Shown here: positions 40,412 to 48,077 of the stretch, piece by piece
Numbering within the stretch: the stretch's first letter is position 1
Layout: each line of letters starts with the position of its first letter
Assembly: GCA_003138355.1 (NCBI GenBank)
Contig: PLFX01000043.1
Location: forward strand, 138,273 to 202,272
Source of the DNA: Solirubrobacterales bacterium
GTDB lineage: Bacteria > Actinomycetota > Thermoleophilia > Solirubrobacterales > Solirubrobacteraceae
Length of the DNA stretch: 64,000 nucleotides
Direction: 5' to 3'
Made by a program: the position numbers and the translations under genes
Notes under the pieces: generated by a model
The model's input: only the letters and a program-made list of their open reading frames with translations
Told to the model about the DNA's origin: nothing
The model's database searches: none

Positions 40412-41076
40412 GGCGCCTCCCGGTCGAGCTCGACGCGCATCGCGCGCGCGAGCTCACCGCCGATCGTCTGGTCGCGTTCGCCGAAGCGCAGGAAGAGCGG
40501 GCCGCCGAACGGCTGGCGTGAGACGACCTCGAAGCGATCACCAGGCGCGATGCCGCACTCCGCGAGGTAGCGCAGCATCCCCGGGTCCGAGTCCGAGACG
40601 CGCACGAACGTGCCGGCGTCGCCCGGCTCGAGCGATTCGATGGCATGCGTCGTACGTTCGTCGAGCTCGAGCTCGGCGCTCGGGATCGGGTCGCCGTGCG
40701 GATCGATCGTCGGGTTGCCGAGCTTCGCCGCGATCAGCGCCTCGAGCTCCTCGGAGAGGACGTGCTCGAGCACTTCGGCCTCATCGTGGACACGGTCCCA
40801 GGACATCTCGAGCGACTGGGTGAGGAAGAGCTCGAGCAGCCGGTGGTGGCGGACGATCTCGAGCGCGAGACGGCGCCCCTCCGGCGTGAGGCGCACGCCG
40901 CGATAGGGCAGGTGCGTGATCAGCCCGAGCTCGTCGAGCTTGCGCAGCATCGCCGAGACCGAGCCGGCGGTGATGCCGAGGCGTTCGGCGAGCGCGGTCG
41001 TGCTGACCGGCTGCGCAGTGCGGCCCTCGAGCGTGAAGATCGCCTTGGCGTAGTCCTCGACCGCGGCGGTACGCAT
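40408..41076 (-). CDS. DtxR/MntR family metal-dependent regulator
   Basis: The 222-residue regulator has the N-terminal winged HTH AVEDYAKAIFTLEGR, then VSTTALAERLGITAGSVSAMLRKLDELGLITHLPYRGVRLTPEGRRLALEIVRHHRLLELFL, then the metal-binding/dimer domain WDRVHDEAEVLEHVLSEELE, and a C-terminal FeoA/SH3-like domain (RYLAECGIAPGDRFEVVSRQPFGGPLFLRFG). This three-domain layout is DtxR/IdeR-like. Its stop overlaps the NRAMP start, so regulator, transporter and small protein form one operon, presumably autoregulated by Mn or Fe. ATG 41076 was chosen over TTG 41094. Confidence 0.92.
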   Translation of the reverse strand: MRTAAVEDYAKAIFTLEGRTAQPVSTTALAERLGITAGSVSAMLRKLDELGLITHLPYRGVRLTPEGRRLALEIVRHHRLLELFLTQSLEMSWDRVHDEAEVLEHVLSEELEALIAAKLGNPTIDPHGDPIPSAELELDERTTHAIESLEPGDAGTFVRVSDSDPGMLRYLAECGIAPGDRFEVVSRQPFGGPLFLRFGERDQTIGGELARAMRVELDREAP

Positions 41077-41102
41077 TGAATCTCTTGTGGCCAAGGCAAG
41101 AT

Positions 41103-41131
41103 AAGTTATGGTGTGCCAAACTTTTTGTCAA
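41103..41131 (-). promoter_or_regulatory. promoter of the DtxR-NRAMP operon
   Basis: On the minus strand TTGACA (41126-41131), a 17-bp spacer and TAACTT (41103-41108) form a good sigma-70 type promoter. The spacer and -10 lie in an imperfect palindrome with AAGTT arms (41103-41107 and 41119-41123), a possible operator for the regulator. Confidence 0.7.
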
Positions 41132-41148
41132 GGCAGTATCGTGAATGC

Positions 41149-42057
41149 GTGGCGAGCACCGTCGAGATGAACGCGGCGGACTACCGAGCGGCAACCGAGG
41201 CGGCCGGCTGGGTCGATCACTCCGATCGCGGCAAGCTCGCGCTGAGCGGCGATGAAGCGGTCGCGTTCCTCGATTCGCTGCTCTCGCAGGACATCGCTGC
41301 GATCCCCGTCGGCGGTGGCGCCGACGCCACGCTGCTCGGCCCCAAGGGCCACATGCTCGCCGAGGTGCGGGTCCTGCGAACCGAGCAGGAGTTGCTGCTC
41401 GACTGCGAGCGCGTCGCGTTGCAGGCGCTGTTCGACGCGCTGCGCAACGGCTCGCTCGGGTGGCAGGTGGACCTGCACAAGCGCACGCTCGAACGCGGGC
41501 TGATCTCGGTGGTTGGTCCGCACGCCGCGGGCGCACCGCAGGGGGAGCACGCGCACGCGCTGATCGGCGCCGTGCGCCACATACGCACCCGGCTCGGCGT
41601 CGACTTGCTCTGCGAAACGACTGAGCTGGAGCGCGCCAAGGCCGGCCTCGAGGCGGTCGCGATCGGCGAGGACGCGTACGAGTGCGTGCGCATCGAGGCC
41701 GGGATTCCGCGCTACGGCGTCGAGCTCGACGCCTCGACGATGCCCCAGGAAGCGGGCCTACACGAGCGCGCGGTCTCGTTCACCAAGGGTTGCTACGTCG
41801 GTCAGGAGACCGTCGCGCGCCTGTACTGGAAGGGCAAGCCGAACCGCTACCTGCGGCAGCTGCGCTTCAGCGAGCCGGTCGCGGCCGGCGCGGAGCTGCT
41901 CCTGGGCGGGCGCGACGTCGGCCGGGTCGCAAGCAGCGCCGTCTCCCCCAGGCTCGGGCCGATCGGGTTGGCGATCGTGCGCCGCGAGGCACAGGTCGGC
42001 GCGCAGCTGCGCGTCGAAGGCAGCGCTACAACGGCCACGGTCGACGAACTTCCGTAA
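41149..42057 (+). CDS. ygfZ: YgfZ/GcvT-like folate-binding protein
   Basis: The roughly 302-residue protein is of the YgfZ (IbaG-57-like) folate-binding family involved in Fe-S cluster protein maturation. The diagnostic motif KGCYVGQET (Cys at about residue 225) is present. Earlier marks are GWVDHSDRGKLALSGDEAVAFLDSLLSQDI and GPKGHMLAEVRVLR. The start is probably GTG 41149; ATG 41167 is an alternative. It is divergent from the metal operon, which would fit Fe-S homeostasis. Confidence 0.9.
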   Translation: MASTVEMNAADYRAATEAAGWVDHSDRGKLALSGDEAVAFLDSLLSQDIAAIPVGGGADATLLGPKGHMLAEVRVLRTEQELLLDCERVALQALFDALRNGSLGWQVDLHKRTLERGLISVVGPHAAGAPQGEHAHALIGAVRHIRTRLGVDLLCETTELERAKAGLEAVAIGEDAYECVRIEAGIPRYGVELDASTMPQEAGLHERAVSFTKGCYVGQETVARLYWKGKPNRYLRQLRFSEPVAAGAELLLGGRDVGRVASSAVSPRLGPIGLAIVRREAQVGAQLRVEGSATTATVDELP

Positions 42058-42072
42058 AGTTCTGCGCTGCCG

Positions 42073-42411
42073 ATGTCAGGCCTCGTGCACATACCCTGGT
42101 ATGCGACCGCCTTCCGCGGCGATCAGCTGCAGGCGGAGCTGACACGCCTCTCCGCGATCGCCACCCAGTACGGAGCGACGAGCTACAGCCTGCACCGAGG
42201 CCGCGATGACCGCTACAAGCTCCTCCAGATCCTCGCGTTCGAGGACCACGCCGACTTCGAGCGCTACTGGTACGGGCCCGAGATGACCGACATGCGCGCG
42301 TACTGCAGCGGCTTCTACCAGGTACCGGTGCTCTACAACTGGTTCGACCTCGTGACCGAGGGCGACCGGCCGGCGCGCACCGGCGTTCACGCGGAGCCCG
42401 TCGAGACCTGA
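42073..42411 (+). CDS. ferredoxin-like alpha/beta small protein
   Basis: The 112-residue protein starts MSGLVHIPWYATAFRGDQLQAELTRLSAIATQYGA and has a Tyr/Trp-rich middle (DDRYKLLQILAFEDHADFERYWYGPEMTDMRAY) before YQVPVLYNWFDLV. The pattern of two beta-alpha-beta units suggests a dimeric alpha-beta barrel-like fold. Similar proteins occur widely in Thermoleophilia, by impression only. It sits 15 bp after ygfZ in the same direction and is probably co-transcribed. The function is unknown. Confidence 0.7.
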   Translation: MSGLVHIPWYATAFRGDQLQAELTRLSAIATQYGATSYSLHRGRDDRYKLLQILAFEDHADFERYWYGPEMTDMRAYCSGFYQVPVLYNWFDLVTEGDRPARTGVHAEPVET

Positions 42412-42419
42412 GCGCCGCG

Positions 42420-43052
42420 ATGCGACGGCTCGGGCTGGTTCTCGTTGCGCTCGCGGCGGCGCTCACGGCGGTCGCGAGTACGAGCGCGCTCGCTACCGGC
42501 GCCAGCGGGACCACGGGCATGACGGGGCTGACCGTGCCCACCGGTACGACGGGTGTGACGCCGCACGTCGTTGCCTGTCCCGCCGGTGTGGCAGCGCTGC
42601 CGGCAAAGGCCGAATGGGTCTGGAGCGACTACGGCAAGCCGAGCACGAGCGCCGCCAAGGTCAGCTACTCGCAGAGCGGCGGCAACGGCAGCTGGTCACG
42701 TGGCGCTGCGCAGGGCACGATCTGCAGCGAGAGCCAGGGTGGCGGCGAGCCGAAGCGCAGCATCGTGATGAAGGTGTCAGGGCCGTCGAAGCTCTCGCCG
42801 GGGATCAAGCGCTCCGGGCTCCTCGGGATCGGCATCGCGCTCGGCGTGAGCGTGATTAGGAGCGGTGATCCGAGCGGCTGCGCGGTCGGCTCGACCGGCA
42901 CCGTGACGCTCTTCGCCAGCTACTACGAAACGCACGTCGACAAGGCGAGCATGCGCTTCGCGGGCGCCTGCGCGAGCTGGGACGAGAGCTTCAGAAGCCC
43001 GGGCCTGCACGTCCTGATCTCGAACAACGGCGCGATGATCCGGCCCGGCTGA
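42420..43052 (+). CDS. secreted protein with Thr/Gly linker
   Basis: The 210-residue protein has a signal peptide (MRRLGLVLVALAAALTAVASTSALA) followed by a Thr/Gly-rich linker (TGASGTTGMTGLTVPTGTTG) and a beta-rich domain with several cysteines (VACPAG, TICSES, SGCAVG, GACASW). It starts 8 bp after the previous gene. It is probably an exported, disulfide-containing protein; no family is recognised. Confidence 0.65.
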   Translation: MRRLGLVLVALAAALTAVASTSALATGASGTTGMTGLTVPTGTTGVTPHVVACPAGVAALPAKAEWVWSDYGKPSTSAAKVSYSQSGGNGSWSRGAAQGTICSESQGGGEPKRSIVMKVSGPSKLSPGIKRSGLLGIGIALGVSVIRSGDPSGCAVGSTGTVTLFASYYETHVDKASMRFAGACASWDESFRSPGLHVLISNNGAMIRPG

Positions 43053-43058
43053 GGCCGG

Positions 43059-43346
43059 CTACTGCTCGAGCGGCGCCATCGTCAGACCGGCGGCGCGCAA
43101 CTGCTCCCAATAGTGCTCGGCGGGCTCGCGGTGCCCGCTCCAGACGAGCGCGAGTCCCGCGTTGTGAATCTCGTTGGCGAGCGTGTAGCCGCGCTCGAGG
43201 CTAACGCCCGGGATCACCCGCGCGAGCGTCGCCGCGACGTGGTCGAACGTGTTGTGGTGGTCGTTGCGCACGATCACCTTCCAGGAGCCGCCCGTGCCCG
43301 AGCCGGGTCCCGCGCTGCGCGGCCGCTCGAGCGTCTGCGGGCTCAT
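43059..43346 (-). CDS. clpS: ATP-dependent Clp protease adaptor ClpS
   Basis: The 95-residue protein matches ClpS, which delivers N-degron substrates to the ClpAP/ClpCP protease. A flexible N-terminus is followed by SWKVIVRNDHHNTFDHVAATLARVIPGVSLERGYTLANEIHNAGLALVWSGHREPAEHYWEQLRAAGLTMAP. The NDxxNTF motif and the hydrophobic pocket residues are present; DDHTP of E. coli is here DHHNT. The start overlaps the MBL gene stop (ATGA). No clpA/C gene is in the window. Confidence 0.93.
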   Translation of the reverse strand: MSPQTLERPRSAGPGSGTGGSWKVIVRNDHHNTFDHVAATLARVIPGVSLERGYTLANEIHNAGLALVWSGHREPAEHYWEQLRAAGLTMAPLEQ

Positions 43347-44179
43347 CCGTGCCTGGCCCTGTAGCGCGCGAAACCGTCGTAGTGGTGCTCGAACACTCCG
43401 CCCTGCTTGTAGGCGCCGGCCTGCGCGCCGCAATGGGCGTCGATGTCGGCCGCGAGCTCGCTCGTGAACGCTTCGCGGTCGAGCTCGTGGGCGCGCGCGG
43501 CCCAATGATCGAGCGCCGCCTCGAGGCGATCGAGCGACGGCCCGGGATCCGGCACCACGCCGAAATGCGTCAGCGCCAGGCGCTCGGGCGCCCAGGCCCT
43601 GACAGTCGCGACCGACCCGTGCCAGGCAGCGACGTCGATGTCGGGCGGCGGCGTCGGCGCGAGGACGTAATCGAGCGGCTCGATCCGCACACCGGCGACA
43701 TCCCCGACGAAGGCGGTCGCGGACTGCTGATGCCAGTAGCAGACGTGGTGCGAGGCGTGCCCGGGCGTGTAGGCGACAGCGAGCTCGCCGAGGCGCTCGC
43801 CGCCCGACAGCGCCGTGATGCGCTCCTGCGGCACCGGCAGGACCTCGCCCCAGAGGCGGTCCATGTCATCGCCGTAGAGCCTGCGCGCGCTTGCGAGCAG
43901 GCGCTCGGGCTCGATCATGTGGGGCGCGCCGCGCTCGTGGACCCAGACCTCGACCTGCGGCCACAGGCGGCAGAGCGAGCCGGTCGCCCCGGCGTGGTCG
44001 AGGTGGATGTGGGTGAGGGCGATCGCGCGTGGGCGCTGGCCGCCGAGGCCCTCGAGCAGCGTCGGGATCCGCGACGCCGGTCCCGGGTCGATCAGGACGT
44101 CGCCAACGACCCACGCGCAGATCACGCGCGGGCGACCGAGCTGCAGCACATCGATCTGGCGGATCTCGGGACGGCTCAT
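43343..44179 (-). CDS. MBL-fold metallo-hydrolase
   Basis: The 278-residue protein is a metallo-beta-lactamase-fold hydrolase. It opens with ICAWVVGDVLIDPGPASR (strand and Asp), then the metal motif THIHLDHAG (HxHxDH, about residues 57-62), a His in YTPGHASHHV (about 140) and a final ALTHFG. The C-terminal extension of about 80 residues is helical (ALDHWAARAHELDREAFTSELAADIDAHCG). It may be a thioesterase or lactonase; the substrate is not evident. Its last bases overlap the clpS start, so both are co-transcribed from a promoter divergent to meaB. Confidence 0.9.
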   Translation of the reverse strand: MSRPEIRQIDVLQLGRPRVICAWVVGDVLIDPGPASRIPTLLEGLGGQRPRAIALTHIHLDHAGATGSLCRLWPQVEVWVHERGAPHMIEPERLLASARRLYGDDMDRLWGEVLPVPQERITALSGGERLGELAVAYTPGHASHHVCYWHQQSATAFVGDVAGVRIEPLDYVLAPTPPPDIDVAAWHGSVATVRAWAPERLALTHFGVVPDPGPSLDRLEAALDHWAARAHELDREAFTSELAADIDAHCGAQAGAYKQGGVFEHHYDGFARYRARHG

Positions 44180-44207
44180 CGGCCAGTGAAAACTACAATC
44201 GCCCACG

Positions 44208-45179
44208 ATGAGCAACAAGCGCGCGGCCCACGGCGCCGCCGAACTGGCAGTGCGCTTGCGCTCGCGCGAGCTGAGCGTCGCGCCGGCCGTGATCGACCTG
44301 CTCGAGGAAGGCGGCGACCCGGCGCGCGAGCTACTCGCCGCCCTGTCACCGCGCGCGCTCGGCGGCGAGCCCGAGGGACACATCATCGGAATCACCGGCG
44401 CACCCGGTGTCGGCAAGTCGAGCCTGCTCGGCGTGCTCGTCGAACACTGGCGAAGCGGCGGGCACAGCGTCGCCGTGCTCGCCGTGGACCCGTCCTCGAA
44501 GCGCACGGGCGGCGCGCTGCTCGGCGATCGGATCCGCATCGCGGGCAGGGCCGCGGGCGGCCCCGCGCGCTTCATCCGCTCGATGGCCGCAGCCGAGCGG
44601 GTCGGCGGGCTTGCACCTGCGACGCGCGCGGCCGCCCAGGTGCTAGCCGTCGCGTTCGACGTCGTCGTCATCGAGACGGTGGGCGTCGGGCAGTCCGAGA
44701 CCGAGGTCGCCGAGCTCGCCGACACCGTCGCCGTCGTGATCCAGCCGGGCGCCGGGGATTCGCTCCAGTTCCTGAAGTCGGGGCTGATGGAGGTACCGGA
44801 CGTCCTCGTCGTTACGAAGGCCGACGTCGGCGAGCCCGCCGTCGCGACGCTCCGCGACGCGCAGGCCGCGCTGCGCCTGGCCGGCTCCGACGAGCGGCCG
44901 GCGCTGCTCGTGAGCGCGCTCGCGCCGCCCGCGGGGATCGATGCGCTGGCGAGCGCGCTCGATGAGCACCGTGCCGGCATCGACCTGGCGGCGCGCCGCC
45001 TTCGCAACCGTCGCGCCGGCGCCCTCGCGGACTTCATCGCCGAGTACGGCAACCACGGCCTGAGCGCGGTCGGCGGCCGGAGCGCCGCGGAACGGCTGCT
45101 CGTCGCCGAAGAAGAAGACCTCGACACGATGGCGCTCGTGGACTTGCTCGCCAGACACGCCAGGCTTGACAAACGATAG
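44208..45179 (+). CDS. meaB: MeaB/ArgK-type GTPase for methylmalonyl-CoA mutase
   Basis: The 323-residue protein is a G3E-family P-loop GTPase of the MeaB type, which protects and loads the B12-dependent methylmalonyl-CoA mutase. Marks: GHIIGITGAPGVGKSSLLGVL (Walker A), VAVLAVDPSSKRTGGALLGDRIRI, VVIETVGVGQSETEVAELADTVAVVIQPGAGDSLQFLKSGLMEVPDVLVVTKAD (NKxD variant TKAD). No mutase gene is nearby, though the mutase may be elsewhere. TACAAT lies 8 nt before the ATG (44194-44199), suggesting a leaderless or very short leader. Confidence 0.92.
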   Translation: MSNKRAAHGAAELAVRLRSRELSVAPAVIDLLEEGGDPARELLAALSPRALGGEPEGHIIGITGAPGVGKSSLLGVLVEHWRSGGHSVAVLAVDPSSKRTGGALLGDRIRIAGRAAGGPARFIRSMAAAERVGGLAPATRAAAQVLAVAFDVVVIETVGVGQSETEVAELADTVAVVIQPGAGDSLQFLKSGLMEVPDVLVVTKADVGEPAVATLRDAQAALRLAGSDERPALLVSALAPPAGIDALASALDEHRAGIDLAARRLRNRRAGALADFIAEYGNHGLSAVGGRSAAERLLVAEEEDLDTMALVDLLARHARLDKR

Positions 45180-45194
45180 GTTTGCGATATATCG
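45166..45194 (+). promoter_or_regulatory. promoter and palindrome before the PadR operon
   Basis: TTGACA (45166-45171) overlaps the end of meaB; 17 bp downstream lies ATATCG within the palindrome CGATATATCG (45185-45194), where TATATC can serve as -10. The palindrome over the -10 is a good candidate operator for the PadR product encoded next. Confidence 0.65.
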
Positions 45195-45233
45195 TGATGC
45201 TCATAAGTTAGTACGACACGAAGGAGCATCAAG

Positions 45234-45872
45234 ATGACTGGTTACAGCTATTCAGAGGCGGGGTGTAGCGGATACACGCTCTTCCCGCGGTCGCATCGGC
45301 ACAAGGCGATGCATGCCGTATGGATGCGCGGCGGCGGCGATCCGCAGCACCGCGGCGGCCCGTGGGGTGAGCCGCCGTTCGGGTTCGGCGGTCCGCGCGG
45401 CGGCTTCCGCGGCCGGCACGGCAAGGCGCGGCGCGGCGACATCCGCACGGCGATCCTGCTGCTGCTGGCGGAGGAGCCGCGCAACGGCTACTCGATCATG
45501 CAGGAGCTCGAGGAGCGCTCGGACGGCGTCTGGCACCCGAGCCCCGGGTCCGTTTACCCCGCGCTCTCGCAGCTCGAGGACGAGGCGCTGATCCGCTCGA
45601 CCGAGCGCGAGGGGCGCAAGCTCTTCGAGATCACCGACGCCGGCCGCGAAACCCTCGCGGCACGTCCGGCGGATGCGCCGGCGCCGTGGGATACCCTGGT
45701 CGGAGGCGCCTCGAACGAGGTCAAGGACCTCTTCGGAGTGATGCGCCAGGTGGCCGTGGCGAGCGCGCAGCTCGCGCAGACGGCGAGCGCGACGCAGATT
45801 GCGGAGGCGAAGAAGGTGTTGAGCGAAGCGCGGCGGAGCCTTTACAGGATCCTCGGCGAGGGTGACGAGTGA
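45234..45872 (+). CDS. PadR family transcriptional regulator
   Basis: The 212-residue regulator has a PadR winged HTH: RRGDIRTAILLLLAEEPRNGYSIMQELEERSDGVWHPSPGSVYPALSQLEDEALIRSTEREGRKLFEITDAGRETL. The N-terminal 65 residues are a Gly/His/Arg-rich extension, and the C-terminus is a dimerisation helix pair. GAAGGAGCATCAAG before the ATG gives strong start support. It is the first gene of an operon with an ABC exporter; PadR proteins commonly repress such exporters until a drug or metabolite binds. Its stop overlaps the ATPase start (GTGA). Confidence 0.92.
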   Translation: MTGYSYSEAGCSGYTLFPRSHRHKAMHAVWMRGGGDPQHRGGPWGEPPFGFGGPRGGFRGRHGKARRGDIRTAILLLLAEEPRNGYSIMQELEERSDGVWHPSPGSVYPALSQLEDEALIRSTEREGRKLFEITDAGRETLAARPADAPAPWDTLVGGASNEVKDLFGVMRQVAVASAQLAQTASATQIAEAKKVLSEARRSLYRILGEGDE

Positions 45873-46894
45873 GTCATCCGGCGAGCCCGAACGGGGCGGC
45901 CCTGGCGGCCGCCCCCCACGCCGCCGTCGAAGTGCGCGGGCTCGCGAAGCGCTATGGCGAGATCGAGGCGGTCCGCGGGATCGACTTCGACGTCACGCAG
46001 GGCGAGGTCTTCGGCTTCCTCGGACCGAACGGGGCCGGCAAGTCGACGACGATCTCGATGCTCTGCACGCTCGTCAGGCCGACCGGGGGACGCGCGAGCG
46101 TGGCGGGACACGACGTCGTGCGCGAGCGTGACGCCGTCCGGCGCAACATCGGCCTCGTCTTCCAGGACACGACGCTCGACGGCTACCTGACGGCGGCGCA
46201 GAACATGCGCCTTCACGCCGAGCTCTACGGCGTGCCGCGCGAGGCGATCCGGCCACGGATGCGCCAGGTGATGGAGATGGTCGGCCTTTGGGACCGCCGC
46301 GACAGCCAGGTCAACACGTTCTCGGGTGGGATGAAGCGCCGGCTGGAGATCGCGCGCGGGCTGATGCACTCGCCGCGCGTGCTGTTCCTCGACGAGCCGA
46401 CCGTCGGCCTCGATCCGCAGACGCGCGCGTCGATCTGGACCTACATCCGCCAGCTCAAGGAGGCCGAGGAGATCACGATCTTCCTCACGACTCACTACAT
46501 GGACGAGGCCGAGAACTGCGATCGGATCGCGATCATCGACAAGGGCCAGATCGTCGTGCTCGACACGCCGGCGAGGCTCAAGGAGGCCGTCGGCAAGGAC
46601 CGCGTGCAGATTAAGACCGACGACGATCAGGCGGCGATCGCGGCGCTGCGCGAGCGCTTCGGGCTGAGCGCCCAGATCGCCGAGGGCGCAGTCACCTTCG
46701 GGGTCAGCGCGGGCGAGCAGTTCGTGCCGCGCCTGTTTGCCGAGCTCGGCCTACCGATCCGCTCGGTGAGCGTCTCGCGCCCCTCGCTCGACGACGTCTT
46801 CCTGCTGCACACCGGCTCGACGATTCGCGACGCGGAAGAGCACCCGGCCGTGAACCGCCAGCGGATGATGGCGCGCGTGATGGGAGGCAGGTAG
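45869..46894 (+). CDS. ABC exporter ATPase (DrrA type)
   Basis: The 341-residue ATPase has VEVRGLAKRYGEIEAVRGIDFDV, Walker A FLGPNGAGKSTTISML, signature FSGGMKRRLEIARGL, Walker B VLFLDEPTVGLD and the switch His in FLTTHYMDEAENCDR. A C-terminal domain of about 90 residues (FPRLFAELGLPIRSVSVSRPSLDDVFL) is typical of daunorubicin-resistance DrrA. It partners the permease encoded next; the pair exports a drug or lipid-like compound. GTG start overlaps the PadR stop. Confidence 0.93.
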   Translation: MSHPASPNGAALAAAPHAAVEVRGLAKRYGEIEAVRGIDFDVTQGEVFGFLGPNGAGKSTTISMLCTLVRPTGGRASVAGHDVVRERDAVRRNIGLVFQDTTLDGYLTAAQNMRLHAELYGVPREAIRPRMRQVMEMVGLWDRRDSQVNTFSGGMKRRLEIARGLMHSPRVLFLDEPTVGLDPQTRASIWTYIRQLKEAEEITIFLTTHYMDEAENCDRIAIIDKGQIVVLDTPARLKEAVGKDRVQIKTDDDQAAIAALRERFGLSAQIAEGAVTFGVSAGEQFVPRLFAELGLPIRSVSVSRPSLDDVFLLHTGSTIRDAEEHPAVNRQRMMARVMGGR

Positions 46895-46896
46895 CC

Positions 46897-47790
46897 GTGA
46901 CCGCCACGCCGAGCGTCACCGCGCCCCGTGCAGCGGCGCAGCAGCAGATCGCCGCCGTCCGCGTGCCGGCGCAGAGCCTGCGCGGCGAGCTGCGCGCGAT
47001 CAAGATCGTCTGGCAGCGGGAGATGATCCGCTTCACCAAGGACCGGCTGCGGATCGTGACCTCGCTCGTGCAGCCGTTTCTGTTCCTCTTCGTCCTCGGC
47101 ACCGGCCTCTCGCGGCTCGCGAGCGCGGGCACGCACGGCGTGAACCTGCGGACGTTCGTCTACCCGGGCGTGCTGTGCATGGCGGTGATGTTCATCGCCG
47201 TCTTCTCCGCCGCATCGATCGTCTGGGACCGGGAGTTCGGCTTCCTGCGCGAGATGATGGTCGCGCCGGTGCGGCGCAGCTCGCTCGTGCTCGGAAAGTG
47301 CTTCGGCGGCGCCACCGTCGCCGCCTTCGAAGGCTTGATCCTGATCGCCCTCGCGGGCCTCGTCGGGGTCCCCTACGCGCCGGTCCTGCTGCTCGAGATG
47401 TTCGGCCTCGAGCTCCTGCTCGCGTTCTCGATCACGGCGTTCGGCGTGATGGCGGCCGCGCGCGTGCGCCAGATGCAGTCGTTCATGGCCCTGACGCAGA
47501 TGATCATCATGCCGATGTTCTTCGTCTCGGGCGCGATGTTTCCCGTGTCAGGCCTACCTACCTGGCTTGCGATCCTCAACCGGATCGACCCGCTGACCTA
47601 CGCCGTCGACCCGATGCGCCGCGCGGTCTTCGCCCACCTGCACATCAGCAACCTCGCCCGCCACGTGCTTGACCCCGGCGTGACGTGGTTCGGCTGGCAT
47701 GTACCGGGCCTGCTCGAGGCCGGCATGGTCGCGATCCTCGGACTCGTGATGCTCGCGATCGCGATCTGGCAGTTCGCGCGCGTCGAGTAG
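46897..47790 (+). CDS. ABC-2 type exporter permease (DrrB type)
   Basis: The 297-residue permease has an N-terminal cytoplasmic segment, then six hydrophobic helices (VTSLVQPFLFLFVLGTGLSRL, then a loop with REFGFLREMMVAPVRRSSLVLGKCFGGATVAAFEGLILIALAGLVGV). The ABC-2 signature PIFFVSGAMFP-like segment here reads MPMFFVSGAMFPVSGLPTWL, followed by NRIDPLTYAVDPMR. GTG is preceded by GGAGG. A strong hairpin follows its stop, probably ending the operon. Confidence 0.93.
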   Translation: MTATPSVTAPRAAAQQQIAAVRVPAQSLRGELRAIKIVWQREMIRFTKDRLRIVTSLVQPFLFLFVLGTGLSRLASAGTHGVNLRTFVYPGVLCMAVMFIAVFSAASIVWDREFGFLREMMVAPVRRSSLVLGKCFGGATVAAFEGLILIALAGLVGVPYAPVLLLEMFGLELLLAFSITAFGVMAAARVRQMQSFMALTQMIIMPMFFVSGAMFPVSGLPTWLAILNRIDPLTYAVDPMRRAVFAHLHISNLARHVLDPGVTWFGWHVPGLLEAGMVAILGLVMLAIAIWQFARVE

Positions 47791-47794
47791 CGTC

Positions 47795-47829
47795 GGAGCG
47801 CCCGTCGAATGAAATTCGACGGGGGCTCC
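47795..47829 (+). terminator. terminator hairpin after the DrrA/B operon
   Basis: GGAGCGCCCGTCGAAT (47795-47810), loop GAA, ATTCGACGGGGGCTCC (47814-47829): 16 bp with a single mismatch, starting 5 nt after the permease stop and followed by TCCTTT. It is the best intrinsic-terminator candidate of the window. Confidence 0.75.
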
Positions 47830-47969
47830 TCCTTTAGCTGGAGCGCGCCGGACTGGCAGAGCCCGGGCGCTCTGGCGCCGGCTCGGCGCGCGTCCGATCG
47901 GCGGGGGCGGCCGCACGTGCTGGTCTGCGGACGACGCGGCCCGCAAAGCACGGATGAAGCCCGAGGAGG

Positions 47970-47998
47970 AAGGTCGTCGAGCTGCGCTCGACGACCTT
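47970..47998. repeat. perfect 13-bp hairpin upstream of dipZ
   Basis: AAGGTCGTCGAGC (47970-47982), loop TGC, GCTCGACGACCTT (47986-47998). It lies in the 287-bp gap between the export operon and dipZ and may be a second terminator or part of the dipZ leader. Confidence 0.7.
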
Positions 47999-48077
47999 GC
48001 GACGTAACGCTTCGCGCCGTCGTGAGACTAGTGAGCGTGCGACGCGCGACGGGGACCATGGGCTACACATTGCTTTC

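Noticed and set aside
43349..44965. 538-residue plus-strand frame covering the MBL gene and running into meaB
   Set aside because: It crosses two well-supported genes in a different frame and its translation has no protein-like features.
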